A stretch of 64,000 nucleotides of DNA from Nocardia fusca NBRC 14340 (GCF_001618425.1 NZ_BDCU01000017.1:62001-126000), one strand, 5' to 3'. Positions 19,425 to 29,479 are shown, counted from the stretch's first letter. The notes: generated by a model from the letters alone, not told the origin. A program made the numbers and translations.

Positions 19425-20414
19425 TCAGCCGAAGAAGACGTCGCCCAGCGTGGTCCAGCCGAGTACCGAATCGACGGCCAGGCCGCAGAACACCACCGCG
19501 AGATAGTTGTTGGACTGGAGGAACAACCGCAGCGGTTTGACCGATTCGCCCCGGCGCACCCCGGCGTAGAGCTGGTGGGCCATCAGCAGGAACCAGGCGC
19601 CGGCGACCAGGGCCACCGCCGTGTAGATCACCCCGGTGGCCGGGACCAGTGCCAGCGTGGTGAGCACGGTCAGCCAGGTGTAGACGACGATCTGTTTGGT
19701 GACGGTCTGTTCGGTGGCGACCACCGGCAGCATCGGCACCCCGGCCGCGCGGTAGTCCTCCTTGTAGCGCATGGCCAGCGCCCAGGTGTGCGGCGGCGTC
19801 CAGAAGAAGATCACGCCGAACAGCGCCAGGGCGGGCCAGCCGATGGTGCCGGTGACCGCCGACCAGCCGACGAGCGCGGGCATACACCCGGCCGCGCCAC
19901 CCCAGACCACGTTCTGCGAGGTACGCCGTTTGAGGCCGAGGGTGTAGACGAAAACGTAGAACAGGATGGTCGCGACGACCAGCACACCGCTGAGCAGATT
20001 GGCCTGCCACCACAGCCAGGCGAACGAGCCGATACCCAGGACGAACCCGAAGACGAAGGCGTGCGAGGTCGGGACCGCGTCCCGGGCCAGCGGCCGTTTG
20101 GCGGTCCGCTTCATCACCTTGTCGATATCGGCGTCGGCGACGCAGTTGAGCGTATTGGCGCTGGCCGCGCCCATCCAGCCGCCGAACAGGGTCGCCAGGA
20201 TCAGCCGGATATCGACCGCGCCGCGGTCGGCCAGCAGCATCGTGGGGATGGTGGCCACCAGCAACAGTTCGATGACGCGCGGTTTCGTCAGCGCGATATA
20301 GGCGAGCGGGCGGCGGGCGACGCGGGCGAGCTTCTCACTGCCGAGGACGCGGTCCGCGGGTGCCGGAGCGGAATCATGGGCGCCGCCGACCCCCGTGTCA
20401 TGACCGATCCGCAC
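19425..20414 (-). CDS. ctaB: Protoheme IX farnesyltransferase (heme O synthase) CtaB
   Basis: UbiA-family membrane prenyltransferase of about 329 residues that adds farnesyl to heme B, giving heme O for CtaA. The allylic diphosphate-binding motif [15 protein letters not shown] is near residue 95, and a second loop reads [20 protein letters not shown] (two parts) near 205-225. About nine hydrophobic helices are visible. GTG 20414 is preferred because AGGAGAG precedes it closely; GTG 20429 is also in frame. It is divergent from tkt, as in Mtb (Rv1451/Rv1449c). Confidence 0.95.
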   Translation of the reverse strand: MRIGHDTGVGGAHDSAPAPADRVLGSEKLARVARRPLAYIALTKPRVIELLLVATIPTMLLADRGAVDIRLILATLFGGWMGAASANTLNCVADADIDKVMKRTAKRPLARDAVPTSHAFVFGFVLGIGSFAWLWWQANLLSGVLVVATILFYVFVYTLGLKRRTSQNVVWGGAAGCMPALVGWSAVTGTIGWPALALFGVIFFWTPPHTWALAMRYKEDYRAAGVPMLPVVATEQTVTKQIVVYTWLTVLTTLALVPATGVIYTAVALVAGAWFLLMAHQLYAGVRRGESVKPLRLFLQSNNYLAVVFCGLAVDSVLGWTTLGDVFFG

Positions 20415-20763
20415 TATCTCTCCTCGCACGCTGTGCTTCGCATCCGGTTTGGGAAGGAGCAGCGCGCGGCTGCGACGCGGCTACTACTACACACGATGGT
20501 AGACCCACGCCCGGTGCCCGCCGCCGCTCGCCCCTGTGCGCTTACCGGGGCGCCGCGTTCCGCCGTGCGCCGGGGCGCGGCCGGACACGGCGGCCATCGG
20601 GGGAACGACCGGCTCGCGCGACTGGCCGGGGGGCCTGCACGGGGGCGGCCGGTCGCAATTAGGGTAGGGGGTGTATGCGGCGCCACAGTCACCGCGCCGC
20701 ACCGGTTCGCCACCCCGCCCGCCCCCAATTTCGACGCCTCGAAATGTCAGGAGAAACACGGTC
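20415..20763. promoter_or_regulatory. Divergent promoter interval ctaB / tkt
   Basis: About 350 bp without a gene. A TACCAT -10-like box reads on the minus strand at 20496-20501 for ctaB. A TAGGGT box on the plus strand at about 20661-20666 would give tkt a leader of roughly 90 nt, ending in an AGGAGA Shine-Dalgarno at 20749-20754. Confidence 0.5.
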
Positions 20764-22905
20764 GTGTCAGTGACAGACGACATCCGCGCCCTCACCCAGC
20801 CGAACCTTCCGGACGACTGGACGGATCTGGACACCAAAGCTGTCGACACCGTCCGGGTTCTGGCCGCCGACGCGGTGCAGGCCGCGGGCAACGGCCACCC
20901 CGGTACCGCCATGAGCCTGGCTCCGCTGGCCTACACACTGTTCCAGCGGACCATGCGGCACGACCCCGCCGACCCCGAGTGGGTGGGCCGCGACCGGTTC
21001 GTCCTGTCCTGCGGACACTCCAGCCTGACCCTCTACATCCAGCTGTACCTGGCCGGTTTCGGCCTGGAACTCGACGATCTGCGCAACCTGCGCAAATGGG
21101 GCTCGCTGACCCCCGGCCACCCGGAGTACCGGCACACCAAGGGCGTGGAGATCACCACCGGCCCACTGGGCCAGGGCCTGGCCTCGGCGGTGGGTATGGC
21201 CATGGCCGCCCGTCGTGAGCGCGGCCTGTTCGACGCCGACGCCGAGGCCGGGACCAGCCCGTTCGATCACCACATCTACGTGATCGCCTCCGACGGCGAT
21301 ATGGAAGAGGGCGTCACCTCCGAGGCGTCCTCCCTGGCGGGCACCCAGCAGCTCGGCAACCTGGTGGTGATCTACGACGACAACGAGATCTCCATCGAGG
21401 ACGACACCACCATCGCCTTCACCGAGGACGTGGCGGCCCGGTACGCGGCCTACGGCTGGCATGTGCAGGTGGTGGAGGGCGGCGAGGACGTCGTCGCGAT
21501 CGAGTCGGCGCTGGCGGCGGCCAAGGCCGAGATCGGTAAGCCGTCGCTGATTCTGCTGCGCACGATCATCGGCTATCCGGCCCCGAACAAGATGAACACC
21601 GGTGCCGCGCACGGCGCCGCGCTCGGCCCCGACGAAGTGGCCGCCACCAAGCGCGCCCTCGGTTTCGATCCCGAACAGAGCTTCCAGGTCGCCGACGAGG
21701 TCATCGCGCACACCCGCAAGGCCGCCGAACGCGGCGCGCGGGCGCACGCGGACTGGACCGTCGAATTCGACGCCTGGGCCCAGCGTGCGCCCGAGGCCAA
21801 GGCGTTGTTCGACCGGCTGTTCAACGGGCAGCTGCCCGCGGGCTGGGACGCAGGCCTGCCCACCTGGGAACCCGATGCCAAGGGTCTGGCCACCCGGAAG
21901 GCCTCGGCCAAGGTGCTGAGCGCCCTGGGTCCGGTACTGCCGGAGCTGTGGGGCGGGTCGGCCGACCTCGCCGAATCGAACAACACCACCATCCCGGATT
22001 CGCTCAGCTTCGGCCCCGAGGCCATTTCGACCGGTATGTGGAAGGCGAGCCCCTACGGCCGGACCCTGCACTTCGGCGTCCGTGAGCACGCCATGGGCTC
22101 CATCCTCAACGGCATCGCCCTGCACGGCCCCACCCGGCCCTACGGCGGCACCTTCCTGGTGTTCAGCGATTACATGCGCCCGGCCGTCCGCCTGGCCGCG
22201 CTGATGCGGGTGCCGGTCACCTATGTCTGGACCCACGATTCGATCGGTCTCGGCGAGGACGGCCCGACCCACCAGCCCATCGAGCACCTGGCCGCGCTGC
22301 GCGCCATCCCGGGCCTTTCGGTGGTCCGTCCCGGCGACGCCAACGAAACCGCGTACGCCTGGCGCACCGTGATCGAGAAGCACAGCGGTAAACACAATTC
22401 CCCGTTCGTCTCCAGCGACGCCGTGGGCACCGGCGGCCCGGCCGCACTCGCCCTGACCCGCCAGGACCTGCCGGTACTGGAGGGCACCAGCCTCGACGGT
22501 GTCGCCAAGGGCGGCTACATCCTGGCCGAGGCCTCCACCGGCGTACCGCAGGTGATCCTCATCGGTACGGGCTCCGAGCTCCAGCTCGCCGTCGCCGCCC
22601 GCACTACGCTGGAGGAGCAGGGCATCGGTACCCGGGTGGTCTCGATGCCGTGCGTGGAGTGGTTCGACGCGCAGGACAAGGCATATCGCGACGAGGTGCT
22701 GCCCCCGGCGGTTGCCGCTCGAGTCGTCGTCGAGGCCGGTATCGCGATGCCGTGGTACCGGTTCACCGGCGACGCGGGCGAGATCGTCTCGATCGAGCAT
22801 TTCGGCGCCTCGGCCGATTACAAGACCCTGTTCCGCGAGTTCGGCTTCACGCCGGAGGCTGTCGTCGCCGCTGCGCAGCGCACGCTCGACAATGTGAAGG
22901 GATAA
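20764..22905 (+). CDS. tkt: Transketolase
   Basis: TPP enzyme of 713 residues in the non-oxidative pentose phosphate pathway and first gene of the tkt-tal-zwf-opcA-pgl operon. The TPP motif reads SDGDMEEGV through VVIYDDN at about 175-205. The N-terminal active-site region has GNGHPGTAMSLAPLAY, and the pyrimidine domain has VREHAMGSILNGIALHG. GTG 20764 is favoured by AGGAGA nine bases upstream. Only six bases separate it from tal, so the genes are surely co-transcribed. Confidence 0.97.
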   Translation: MSVTDDIRALTQPNLPDDWTDLDTKAVDTVRVLAADAVQAAGNGHPGTAMSLAPLAYTLFQRTMRHDPADPEWVGRDRFVLSCGHSSLTLYIQLYLAGFGLELDDLRNLRKWGSLTPGHPEYRHTKGVEITTGPLGQGLASAVGMAMAARRERGLFDADAEAGTSPFDHHIYVIASDGDMEEGVTSEASSLAGTQQLGNLVVIYDDNEISIEDDTTIAFTEDVAARYAAYGWHVQVVEGGEDVVAIESALAAAKAEIGKPSLILLRTIIGYPAPNKMNTGAAHGAALGPDEVAATKRALGFDPEQSFQVADEVIAHTRKAAERGARAHADWTVEFDAWAQRAPEAKALFDRLFNGQLPAGWDAGLPTWEPDAKGLATRKASAKVLSALGPVLPELWGGSADLAESNNTTIPDSLSFGPEAISTGMWKASPYGRTLHFGVREHAMGSILNGIALHGPTRPYGGTFLVFSDYMRPAVRLAALMRVPVTYVWTHDSIGLGEDGPTHQPIEHLAALRAIPGLSVVRPGDANETAYAWRTVIEKHSGKHNSPFVSSDAVGTGGPAALALTRQDLPVLEGTSLDGVAKGGYILAEASTGVPQVILIGTGSELQLAVAARTTLEEQGIGTRVVSMPCVEWFDAQDKAYRDEVLPPAVAARVVVEAGIAMPWYRFTGDAGEIVSIEHFGASADYKTLFREFGFTPEAVVAAAQRTLDNVKG

Positions 22906-22911
22906 GGGCCC

Positions 22912-24048
22912 ATGGCACAGAACGAGAACATCGCCGCCCTGGCCGCGGCCGGGGTATCGGTGTGGCTGGACGATCTGTCCCGCGATCGGATCAATTCCGG
23001 CAACCTGGCCGAAATGATCGCTACCCGCGGGGTCGTCGGAGTCACCACCAACCCCACTATTTTCCAGGGCGCCCTCAGCAAGGGCCACGCCTACGACGAA
23101 CAGGTCCGTGAGCTGGCCGCCCGCGGCGCCGATGTCGACGCCGCGATCCGCACCATCACCACCGATGACGTCCGCGCGGCCTGTGATGTGCTGGCCCCCG
23201 TGTTCGAACGGACCGGCGGAGTGGACGGCCGGGTCTCCATCGAGGTGGATCCGCGGATGGCCTTCGACGCCGACAAGACCGTCGCCCAGGCGGTCGAACT
23301 GTGGAAGATCGTCGACCGGCCGAACCTGTTCATCAAGATCCCGGCCACCGAGGCGGGCCTGCCCGCCATCACCGCGGTGCTCGAGGAGGGCATCAGCGTG
23401 AACGTCACGCTGATCTTCTCGGTGCAGCGCTACCGCGCGGTCATGGGCGCCTACCTCGACGGGCTGCGCAAGGCGCGGGTCGCGGGGCACGATCTGGCCA
23501 AGATCCATTCGGTGGCCTCGTTCTTCGTCTCGCGGGTGGATACCGAGATCGACAAACGCCTCGAGGCGATCGGCACCCCGGAGGCGCTGGCCTTGCGCGG
23601 TAAGGCCGGCGTGGCCAACGCCCGCCTGGCCTACGCCGAGTACGAGGACGTTTTCGCCCCCGGCGGCAACCACGTCTCCACCTACGATCAGCTGGCCTCG
23701 GCCGGCGCCAATCGGCAGCGGCCGCTGTGGGCGTCGACCGGCGTGAAGAACCCCGATTACCCGGACACCCTCTACGTGACCGAACTGGTCGCGGCGAACA
23801 CGGTGAACACGCTGCCGGAGAAGACGCTCGAGGCCGTCGCGGATCACGGCGAGGTCCGCGGGGACACCGTCTCCGGCAGGGCCGCCGAGGCCGCCGAGGT
23901 CTTCGATCGGTTGCGGGCGGCCGGTATCGATCTCGACGACGTCTTCGCCGTCCTCGAACGCGAGGGCGTGGACAAGTTCGAGAAGTCCTGGGAGGAACTG
24001 CTGGAGGCCACCACGGCCGAACTCCAGTCCGCCGCAGGAGGTAACTGA
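22912..24048 (+). CDS. tal: Transaldolase
   Basis: Transfers dihydroxyacetone units between sugar phosphates through a lysine Schiff base. The product has 378 residues, as in the long actinobacterial class. The N-terminus carries [19 protein letters not shown] and [15 protein letters not shown]. The catalytic lysine is in [15 protein letters not shown] at about residue 142, and [15 protein letters not shown] is also conserved. It lies between tkt and zwf with gaps of 6 and 5 bases. Confidence 0.97.
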   Translation: MAQNENIAALAAAGVSVWLDDLSRDRINSGNLAEMIATRGVVGVTTNPTIFQGALSKGHAYDEQVRELAARGADVDAAIRTITTDDVRAACDVLAPVFERTGGVDGRVSIEVDPRMAFDADKTVAQAVELWKIVDRPNLFIKIPATEAGLPAITAVLEEGISVNVTLIFSVQRYRAVMGAYLDGLRKARVAGHDLAKIHSVASFFVSRVDTEIDKRLEAIGTPEALALRGKAGVANARLAYAEYEDVFAPGGNHVSTYDQLASAGANRQRPLWASTGVKNPDYPDTLYVTELVAANTVNTLPEKTLEAVADHGEVRGDTVSGRAAEAAEVFDRLRAAGIDLDDVFAVLEREGVDKFEKSWEELLEATTAELQSAAGGN

Positions 24049-24053
24049 CTCAG

Positions 24054-25628
24054 ATGGCCGGCGCTCCGGAGAGCACACAGACGGCATCCGGCACCCCCTG
24101 GCGTAACCCGCTGCGGGACGGCCGGGACAAACGGATTCCGCGGATCGCGGGCCCGTGCAGCATGGTGATCTTCGGGGTCACCGGAGATCTGTCCCGGCGC
24201 AAACTCATGCCGGCCATCTACGATCTGGCGAACCGGGGGCTGCTGCCCCCGGGTTTCGCGCTGGTCGGATTCGCCCGCCGGGAGATGTCGGACCGGGATT
24301 TCGGCGAGATCGTGCACGAGGCCGTCCGCGAACACGCGCGCACCCCGTTCCGCCAGGAGGTCTGGGACCATCTGGCCGAGGGATTCCGGTTCGTACAGGG
24401 CACCTTCGAGGACGGCGAGGCGTTCGGCCGCCTCGCCGAAACCCTCGCCCGGCTCGACGACGAGCGCGGCACCGGCGGTAACCACGCCTTCTACCTGTCG
24501 ATTCCGCCGAACACCTTCCCGGTGGTGCTGGATCAGCTGCACCGCCACCGGCTGACCAGTTCGGCGGCCGCGCTCGGCCGCGCGCCGTGGCGGCGGGTCG
24601 TGATCGAGAAACCGTTCGGACACGATCTCGACAGCGCACGCGAGTTGAACGCCCTGGTGAACCGGGTGTTCCCCGAGGAGACGGTCTTCCGGATCGACCA
24701 CTATCTCGGCAAGGAGACGGTGCAGAACATCCTGGCGCTGCGTTTCGCCAACCAGCTGTTCGATCCGATCTGGAACGCCAACTACGTCGACCACGTCCAG
24801 ATCACCATGGCCGAGGACATCGGTCTGGGCGGCCGGGCCGGATACTACGACGGTATCGGCGCCGCCCGCGATGTGATCCAGAACCACCTGCTGCAGTTGC
24901 TCGCGCTCACCGCCATGGAGGAGCCGATCAGCTTCGAACCCCGTCAGTTGCAGAACGAGAAGATCAAGGTCCTCTCGGCCACCAAACTCGTGGAACCGCT
25001 CGACGAGACCACCGCCCGCGGCCAGTACGCGGCCGGCTGGCAGGGCGGCCAGGAAGTGGTGGGCCTGCTGGACGAGGAGGGTTTCGATCCGCAGTCGCGC
25101 ACCGAGACCTACGCCGCGCTGACCCTCGAGGTCGATACCCGGCGCTGGGCGGGGGTGCCGTTCTATCTGCGCACCGGGAAACGCCTGGGCCGCCGGGTCA
25201 CCGAGATCGCGGTGGTGTTCAAACGCGCCCCGCATCTGCCGTTCGATCAGACGATGACCGCGGAGCTCGGCGAGAACGCGCTCGTCATCCGGGTGCAGCC
25301 GGACGAGGGCATCACCATGCGGTTCGGGTCGAAGGTGCCCGGGTCGTCGATGGAAGTGCGCGATGTGAACATGGACTTCAGCTACGGCGAGGCGTTCACC
25401 GAATCGTCCCCGGAGGCCTACGAGCGGCTGATCCTGGACGTGCTGCTCGGCGAGCCCTCCCTGTTCCCGGTCAACGCGGAGGTCGAATTGTCCTGGCGCA
25501 TCCTGGATCCGGTACTGGCCCACTGGGCCGCCGACGGAAAACCCGAACAGTACGAGGCCGGGACCTGGGGCCCGGATTCCGCCGACGCGATGCTGGCCCG
25601 CACCGGCCGGGAATGGCGGCGGCCGTGA
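24054..25628 (+). CDS. zwf: Glucose-6-phosphate 1-dehydrogenase
   Basis: First oxidative pentose phosphate enzyme, oxidising glucose-6-phosphate with NADP; 524 residues. The Rossmann motif MVIFGVTGDLSRRKLMPA is at about 37-54, and the substrate/catalytic motif RIDHYLGKE at about 213-221 supplies the general-base histidine region. VVIEKPFGHDL is also conserved. It corresponds to Mtb zwf2 (Rv1447c). The stop overlaps the opcA GTG by four bases, consistent with co-regulation with its assembly factor. Confidence 0.97.
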   Translation: MAGAPESTQTASGTPWRNPLRDGRDKRIPRIAGPCSMVIFGVTGDLSRRKLMPAIYDLANRGLLPPGFALVGFARREMSDRDFGEIVHEAVREHARTPFRQEVWDHLAEGFRFVQGTFEDGEAFGRLAETLARLDDERGTGGNHAFYLSIPPNTFPVVLDQLHRHRLTSSAAALGRAPWRRVVIEKPFGHDLDSARELNALVNRVFPEETVFRIDHYLGKETVQNILALRFANQLFDPIWNANYVDHVQITMAEDIGLGGRAGYYDGIGAARDVIQNHLLQLLALTAMEEPISFEPRQLQNEKIKVLSATKLVEPLDETTARGQYAAGWQGGQEVVGLLDEEGFDPQSRTETYAALTLEVDTRRWAGVPFYLRTGKRLGRRVTEIAVVFKRAPHLPFDQTMTAELGENALVIRVQPDEGITMRFGSKVPGSSMEVRDVNMDFSYGEAFTESSPEAYERLILDVLLGEPSLFPVNAEVELSWRILDPVLAHWAADGKPEQYEAGTWGPDSADAMLARTGREWRRP

Positions 25629-26536
25629 TCATCGATATCCCCGACACCACGACCGGCGCGGTCACCAAACGCCTGGTGCAGCTGCGCGAGAGCAACGGTG
25701 TGATCACCATGGGCCGGGTGCTGACCCTGGTGGTGTGCACACTGGATAGTTCCGAGGCCGAGGAGGCCATCGACGCCGCCAACGACGCCAGCCGCGAACA
25801 CCCCTGCCGGGTGGTGGTTCTCGCGCGCGGTGACCGGTCGGCACCGACCCGGTTGGACGCGCAGATCCGCGTCGGCGGGGACGCCGGCGCCGCCGAGGTG
25901 ATCGTGCTGCGCCTGCAGGGGCAGCTGGTGAATCACGAGAACAGTGTGGTGATCCCGTTCCTGCTGCCCGATACCCCGGTGGTGGCGTGGTGGCCGCGGG
26001 GCGCCCCGGAGTTCCCGTCACGGGATTCGGTGGGCCGGTTGGCGACCCGGCGGATCACCGACGCCACCTTCGCCCCGGACCCGCAGGCGACGATCAAGAA
26101 ACGTCGCGGCTCCTACGCGCCCGGTGATTCCGATCTGGCGTGGAGCCGGATCACCTACTGGCGGGCGCTGCTGGCCGCCGCGATGGACGAACCACCGTTC
26201 GAACCCGTCCAGTCGGTATCCGTCTCGGGTCTGCGCGACGAGCCCGCCCTGGACATGCTCGCGGGCTGGCTCGCCCGGCGACTGGGCTGCCCCGTGTATC
26301 GGCAGACCGGGGAGCTGCGGGTGGAATTGCGCCGGAAGTCGGTGTCCATCGCCATCGCGCGCCCGCAGACCGGTGTCACCGCCACCCTGACCCGCACCGG
26401 TGACCCGGTGCAGCGAATCGCGCTGGCGCGCCGTGAGACCCGCGACTGCCTGGCCGAGGAATTGCGCCGGCTGGACGCGGACGAGATCTATGCCGAGGCC
26501 CTGGCCGGAATCGAAGGGGTTACCTATGACCACTAG
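25625..26536 (+). CDS. opcA: Glucose-6-phosphate dehydrogenase assembly protein OpcA
   Basis: A 303-residue protein required for assembly or redox activation of G6PDH in cyanobacteria and actinobacteria. GTG 25625 gives MIIDIPDTTTGAVTKRLVQL, matching the family N-terminus, and overlaps the zwf stop. An ATG at 25613 would add only four residues. Conserved parts include GRVLTLVVCT, PFLLPDTPVVAWWP and DLAWSRITYWRALLA. Overlap with pgl is 11 bases. Confidence 0.94.
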   Translation: MIIDIPDTTTGAVTKRLVQLRESNGVITMGRVLTLVVCTLDSSEAEEAIDAANDASREHPCRVVVLARGDRSAPTRLDAQIRVGGDAGAAEVIVLRLQGQLVNHENSVVIPFLLPDTPVVAWWPRGAPEFPSRDSVGRLATRRITDATFAPDPQATIKKRRGSYAPGDSDLAWSRITYWRALLAAAMDEPPFEPVQSVSVSGLRDEPALDMLAGWLARRLGCPVYRQTGELRVELRRKSVSIAIARPQTGVTATLTRTGDPVQRIALARRETRDCLAEELRRLDADEIYAEALAGIEGVTYDH

Positions 26537-27269
26537 CTCCGCAGCCGCCGTCGAAATCCATGCCGACGGTGACGCTCTGACCACCGCCGCCGCCCGGCTG
26601 TTCGTCGAGATCCTGGTGGCCGCGCAGGCCGAACGCGGCTCGGCGTCGGTGGTGGTGACCGGCGGCGGGACCGGTATCACCCTGCTGGAGAAGGTCCGGG
26701 ACGCTCCGGGCGCTCTCGACTGGTCGAAACTCGATGTGTTCTGGGGCGACGAACGCTTCGTGCCCGCCGGCGATCCGGAGCGCAACGAACTCCAGGCCCA
26801 CCGGGCCCTGCTGGACCACGTCCCGGTGGACCCGGCCCGGATCCACACCGTGGCCACCTCCGACGGCGAATACCCCGACCCCGTCGAGGCCGCCGCCGAA
26901 TACGCCACCGCCGTACGCGCCCATCTCGCCGCCCACGGCGCGTTCGATCTGCACCTGCTCGGGATGGGCCCGGACGGGCACATCAATTCGCTGTTCCCCG
27001 GTCATACCGACACGGTCGGGGAGGAACACGAATACGCCGTCGCGGTCACCGATTCCCCCAAACCACCGCCGGTGCGGGTCACGCTGACCTACCCGGCGAT
27101 CCGCCGCTCCCGCCACGTGGTCCTGGTGGTCTCCGGCTCCGGGAAGGCCGAGCCCGTCGCGGCGGCGATGAACGGGGCAGACCCCTTGGAGATCCCGGCG
27201 GCGGGCGCGCACGGTGCGGAGTCGACCACCTGGCTGCTCGATGAGGACGCCGCCGCCGGACTAGGCTGA
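26526..27269 (+). CDS. pgl: 6-phosphogluconolactonase
   Basis: Hydrolyses 6-phosphogluconolactone after Zwf. The product has 247 residues with the NagB/SugarP-isomerase fold. Motifs are VVVTGGGTGITLLEKV, DVFWGDERFVPAGDPERN and LHLLGMGPDGHINSLFPGH. ATG 26526 lies within the end of opcA. It is the last gene of the operon and its stop overlaps the converging DUF1772 gene by nine bases, so no terminator fits between them. Confidence 0.96.
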   Translation: MTTSSAAAVEIHADGDALTTAAARLFVEILVAAQAERGSASVVVTGGGTGITLLEKVRDAPGALDWSKLDVFWGDERFVPAGDPERNELQAHRALLDHVPVDPARIHTVATSDGEYPDPVEAAAEYATAVRAHLAAHGAFDLHLLGMGPDGHINSLFPGHTDTVGEEHEYAVAVTDSPKPPPVRVTLTYPAIRRSRHVVLVVSGSGKAEPVAAAMNGADPLEIPAAGAHGAESTTWLLDEDAAAGLG

Positions 27270-27794
27270 CTGCGGCTCGCCGATCGCCGGTGGTTGCGCG
27301 CGAACCGCGGGAGCGGTGGCTGCCTTCGAGCTCTCGGCCCGGGCGGTGGTGAGGACGAAGCCGATCGCCAGGATGAACGCGGCCAGTGCGCAACCGGTCC
27401 GGAGGAAGTGGAACATCTCCCAGCGGTGCAGGATCTCGGCGTAATCGGCCGGTGGAGTTCCCACGGCCCACTGCTTGATGTGCTGGTTGATCGGGACGTT
27501 CCCGAATCGGGTCACCAGGAAAGAGGTGGTCACCAGCGCCGACGCGCTGCCGGCGAGCAGGCGCAGCCGCCCTCGCGAGCGCACGGCCGGCACCAGCGTG
27601 CTCAGTACGGCCAGACCCATCAGCGACTGCACGACCGGACCGTTCACCTGCATCAGGGCGGTGTGGAACGTGAAACGGACGTCGAGGGGGACCGCTCGGA
27701 ACGCGTACAGCACGTTCACCGCGCCGTATCCGAAGGCCCCGGCCAGCAATCCGGGAAACAGCAGCGCTGCCGCGCGTGCGGGTGTCGACCACAT
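27261..27794 (-). CDS. DUF1772 (anthrone-oxygenase-like) membrane protein
   Basis: A 177-residue integral membrane protein with about four hydrophobic helices (ALLFPGLLAGAFGYGAVNVL, VQSLMGLAVLSTLVPAV, LLAGSASALVTTSFLV, and FLRTGCALAAFILAIGFVL). The motif TRFGNVPINQHIKQW and ILHRWEMFHFLRT mark DUF1772, whose fungal members include anthrone oxygenases; the bacterial role is unknown. ATG 27794 follows AGGGAG. It is divergent from a TetR gene whose operator-like sites occupy the 85-bp gap, so it is probably the repressor's main target. Confidence 0.85.
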   Translation of the reverse strand: MWSTPARAAALLFPGLLAGAFGYGAVNVLYAFRAVPLDVRFTFHTALMQVNGPVVQSLMGLAVLSTLVPAVRSRGRLRLLAGSASALVTTSFLVTRFGNVPINQHIKQWAVGTPPADYAEILHRWEMFHFLRTGCALAAFILAIGFVLTTARAESSKAATAPAVRAQPPAIGEPQSA

Positions 27795-27809
27795 CGGAAC
27801 TCCCTTTCG

Positions 27810-27834
27810 ATATCGCAACATCGAGTTGCGTTAT
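27810..27834. promoter_or_regulatory. TetR operator-like palindrome 1
   Basis: ATATCGCAAC-ATCGA-GTTGCGTTAT: nine of ten bases of each arm are complementary, and the inner CGCAAC-N5-GTTGCG is perfect. It lies just upstream of the DUF1772 start, over the place where its promoter should be. Confidence 0.75.
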
Positions 27835-27862
27835 CGTCAGCATGCCCGCCTCTCGCAAATAT

Positions 27863-27879
27863 CGCAACAAGGAGTTGCA
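27863..27879. promoter_or_regulatory. TetR operator-like palindrome 2 covering the Shine-Dalgarno
   Basis: CGCAAC-AAGGA-GTTGCA repeats the spacing of the site at 27810-27834. The central AAGGAG is the ribosome-binding site of the tetR gene, and the last base abuts its ATG, suggesting autoregulation very close to the translation start. Confidence 0.7.
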
Positions 27880-28485
27880 ATGAATGCCGCATCCCTCGGC
27901 CGTGGGCCCAAGGTTCGCGCCGCCGTCCTGGCCGCAACCGTCGCCGAGTTGGGTGAGCACGGCTACGCCGCGTTCACCATCGAGAACGTCGCGCGGCGCA
28001 CCGGCGTGCACAAGACCACCGTCTACCGCCGCTGGCCCGACCGCGACACCCTGATCGCCGAGGCACTGAGCGAGAGTGTCGCCACGGAACTCCCCATTCC
28101 CGACACCGGTTCGATTGACGACGATCTGCCTGCGCTGGCCCGCGGCCTGGTCGAATGGATCACCAGCCCGGCCGGCCGGGCGGTCCTCGCGGTGATGCCG
28201 ACCGGGCCCACCGGCGCACCGACCCCGTCGGATCCCGTTCGTCACGTCTTTCGGGACCGCATCCGCCGAGCACTCCCGCCGGTCGCCCGGGCCGTCGCGC
28301 GCGGTGAGCTGCCGCCGCACACCGATCCCGCCGAATTGATCAAAGCCCTCGTGGCGCCCATCTACCTGCGTGTCGCGATCACCGGCGAAAAGGTGGACGA
28401 CCGCACCGCCGACCGGGCGGCGGCGGTGGCGCTCACCGCCGCGCGCGCCGGTCTCTTCGCCGAGGATCCGTCGCCACGACCGTGA
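27880..28485 (+). CDS. TetR/AcrR-family repressor, divergent from DUF1772 gene
   Basis: A 201-residue TetR regulator. The N-terminal HTH runs about residues 11-57 (VRAAVLAATVAELGEHGYAA, then ENVARRTGVHKTTVYRRWPD). The C-terminal domain is of the TetR_C_11/16 type, ending YLRVAITGEKVDDR. ATG 27880 is set by AAGGAG at 27869-27874. Two CGCAAC-N5-GTTGC(G/A) palindromes in the divergent gap are its probable operators. The ligand is unknown. No gene follows for 271 bp. Confidence 0.93.
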   Translation: MNAASLGRGPKVRAAVLAATVAELGEHGYAAFTIENVARRTGVHKTTVYRRWPDRDTLIAEALSESVATELPIPDTGSIDDDLPALARGLVEWITSPAGRAVLAVMPTGPTGAPTPSDPVRHVFRDRIRRALPPVARAVARGELPPHTDPAELIKALVAPIYLRVAITGEKVDDRTADRAAAVALTAARAGLFAEDPSPRP

Positions 28486-28756
28486 ACCGCCGGAATCCAC
28501 ACCTCGGCCCGGCGTCCCCTCGGCACGACGTCCGGCCGGCCAACCCGGACGCTGCCGACGCCCCGGTCCCGAACGGAATCGCTTCGGCCGCCCCGGTCGC
28601 GAAGGGAATCGCTCGCCGACAGCACACCGCGCACCCTGTCGCCGAGTTTCGCGCCACCGGGCGTCGCGACCATGGCGGAGCTGCCGAGCCGCGGCCGCAG
28701 CCGGGCGCCGACTGCGGGAGTCGGGCGGCACCCGGGCGTCGGTCCGGGATCATCTC

Positions 28757-29479
28757 TCAGTCGGTCGGCGCAGCGCCCGGACGGGGCAATCCCAGCGATG
28801 CCACGAGGTCCAGCATTTCGGCATGGTGCAGCGCCGCGGGATCCCGCGCGACCGGATGGATATGGCCGTCGACCTCCAGGGCCACCAGACCGTGCATACG
28901 ACCCCACACTCGTAGCGCCAGCGCAGCCGCGGCCGGGGTCACCTCCGGGATGTCCTCGCGAACCTTCGCCACATAGTCGGGGTGCAGTTCGGCCCAGGAG
29001 TTGCTCTCGGACAGAGGCGGTTCGGCGGCGGCCACCAGCCGGGTGAGTTGGCGGCAGACGCGGCGCGCGGTGCGATCCACCGGACCGTCCTCCGGCGGAC
29101 GGTAGCCGGGGACGGGTTGCCCGTAGAACAGCCGGAACCCTTCCGGGTTCGCCAGCGCCCAGGTGCGCAGCGCACCACCCCAGGCCACCAGCCTGCCGGC
29201 CGGATCGTTCTCGGGCACGGCGTCGACCGCCACCCGCAGTGACTCCGCCAAAGATTCGCCGATACCCCGGATCAGTGCGGTGATCAGATCGTCCCGGGTC
29301 GGAAAGTAGCTGTAGATGGCACGTGCGGTCATGCCCATCTCCCGGGCGATACCGCGTAGCGAAATCGCGCCCGGCCCTTCCTCGGCCAGCTGCCGCAGCG
29401 CGATGGATTCGATCTCCCGGGTGGTTTCCGCGCGCAGCCGTGCCCGGCGGCTCGGCACGCCCGTATCGATCTCGACCAC
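28757..29479 (-). CDS. TetR-family regulator with WHG-type ligand domain
   Basis: A 240-residue TetR protein. The HTH spans about 18-62 (RLRAETTREIESIALRQLAE, then ISLRGIAREMGMTARAIYSYFPTRDDL in adjoining parts). The C-terminal domain contains WALANPEGFRLFYGQPVPGY and WGRMHGLVALEVDGH, typical of the WHG/TetR_C_13 group. It is divergent from a DUF1330 gene across 75 bp that hold a perfect 13-bp palindrome. The ligand is not predictable. Confidence 0.92.
   Translation of the reverse strand: MVEIDTGVPSRRARLRAETTREIESIALRQLAEEGPGAISLRGIAREMGMTARAIYSYFPTRDDLITALIRGIGESLAESLRVAVDAVPENDPAGRLVAWGGALRTWALANPEGFRLFYGQPVPGYRPPEDGPVDRTARRVCRQLTRLVAAAEPPLSESNSWAELHPDYVAKVREDIPEVTPAAAALALRVWGRMHGLVALEVDGHIHPVARDPAALHHAEMLDLVASLGLPRPGAAPTD

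Noticed and set aside
20767..24087. A 1106-codon open frame antisense to tkt and tal
   Set aside because: High GC content keeps antisense frames open; it is His/Gly/Arg-rich without domains and opposes two certain genes.
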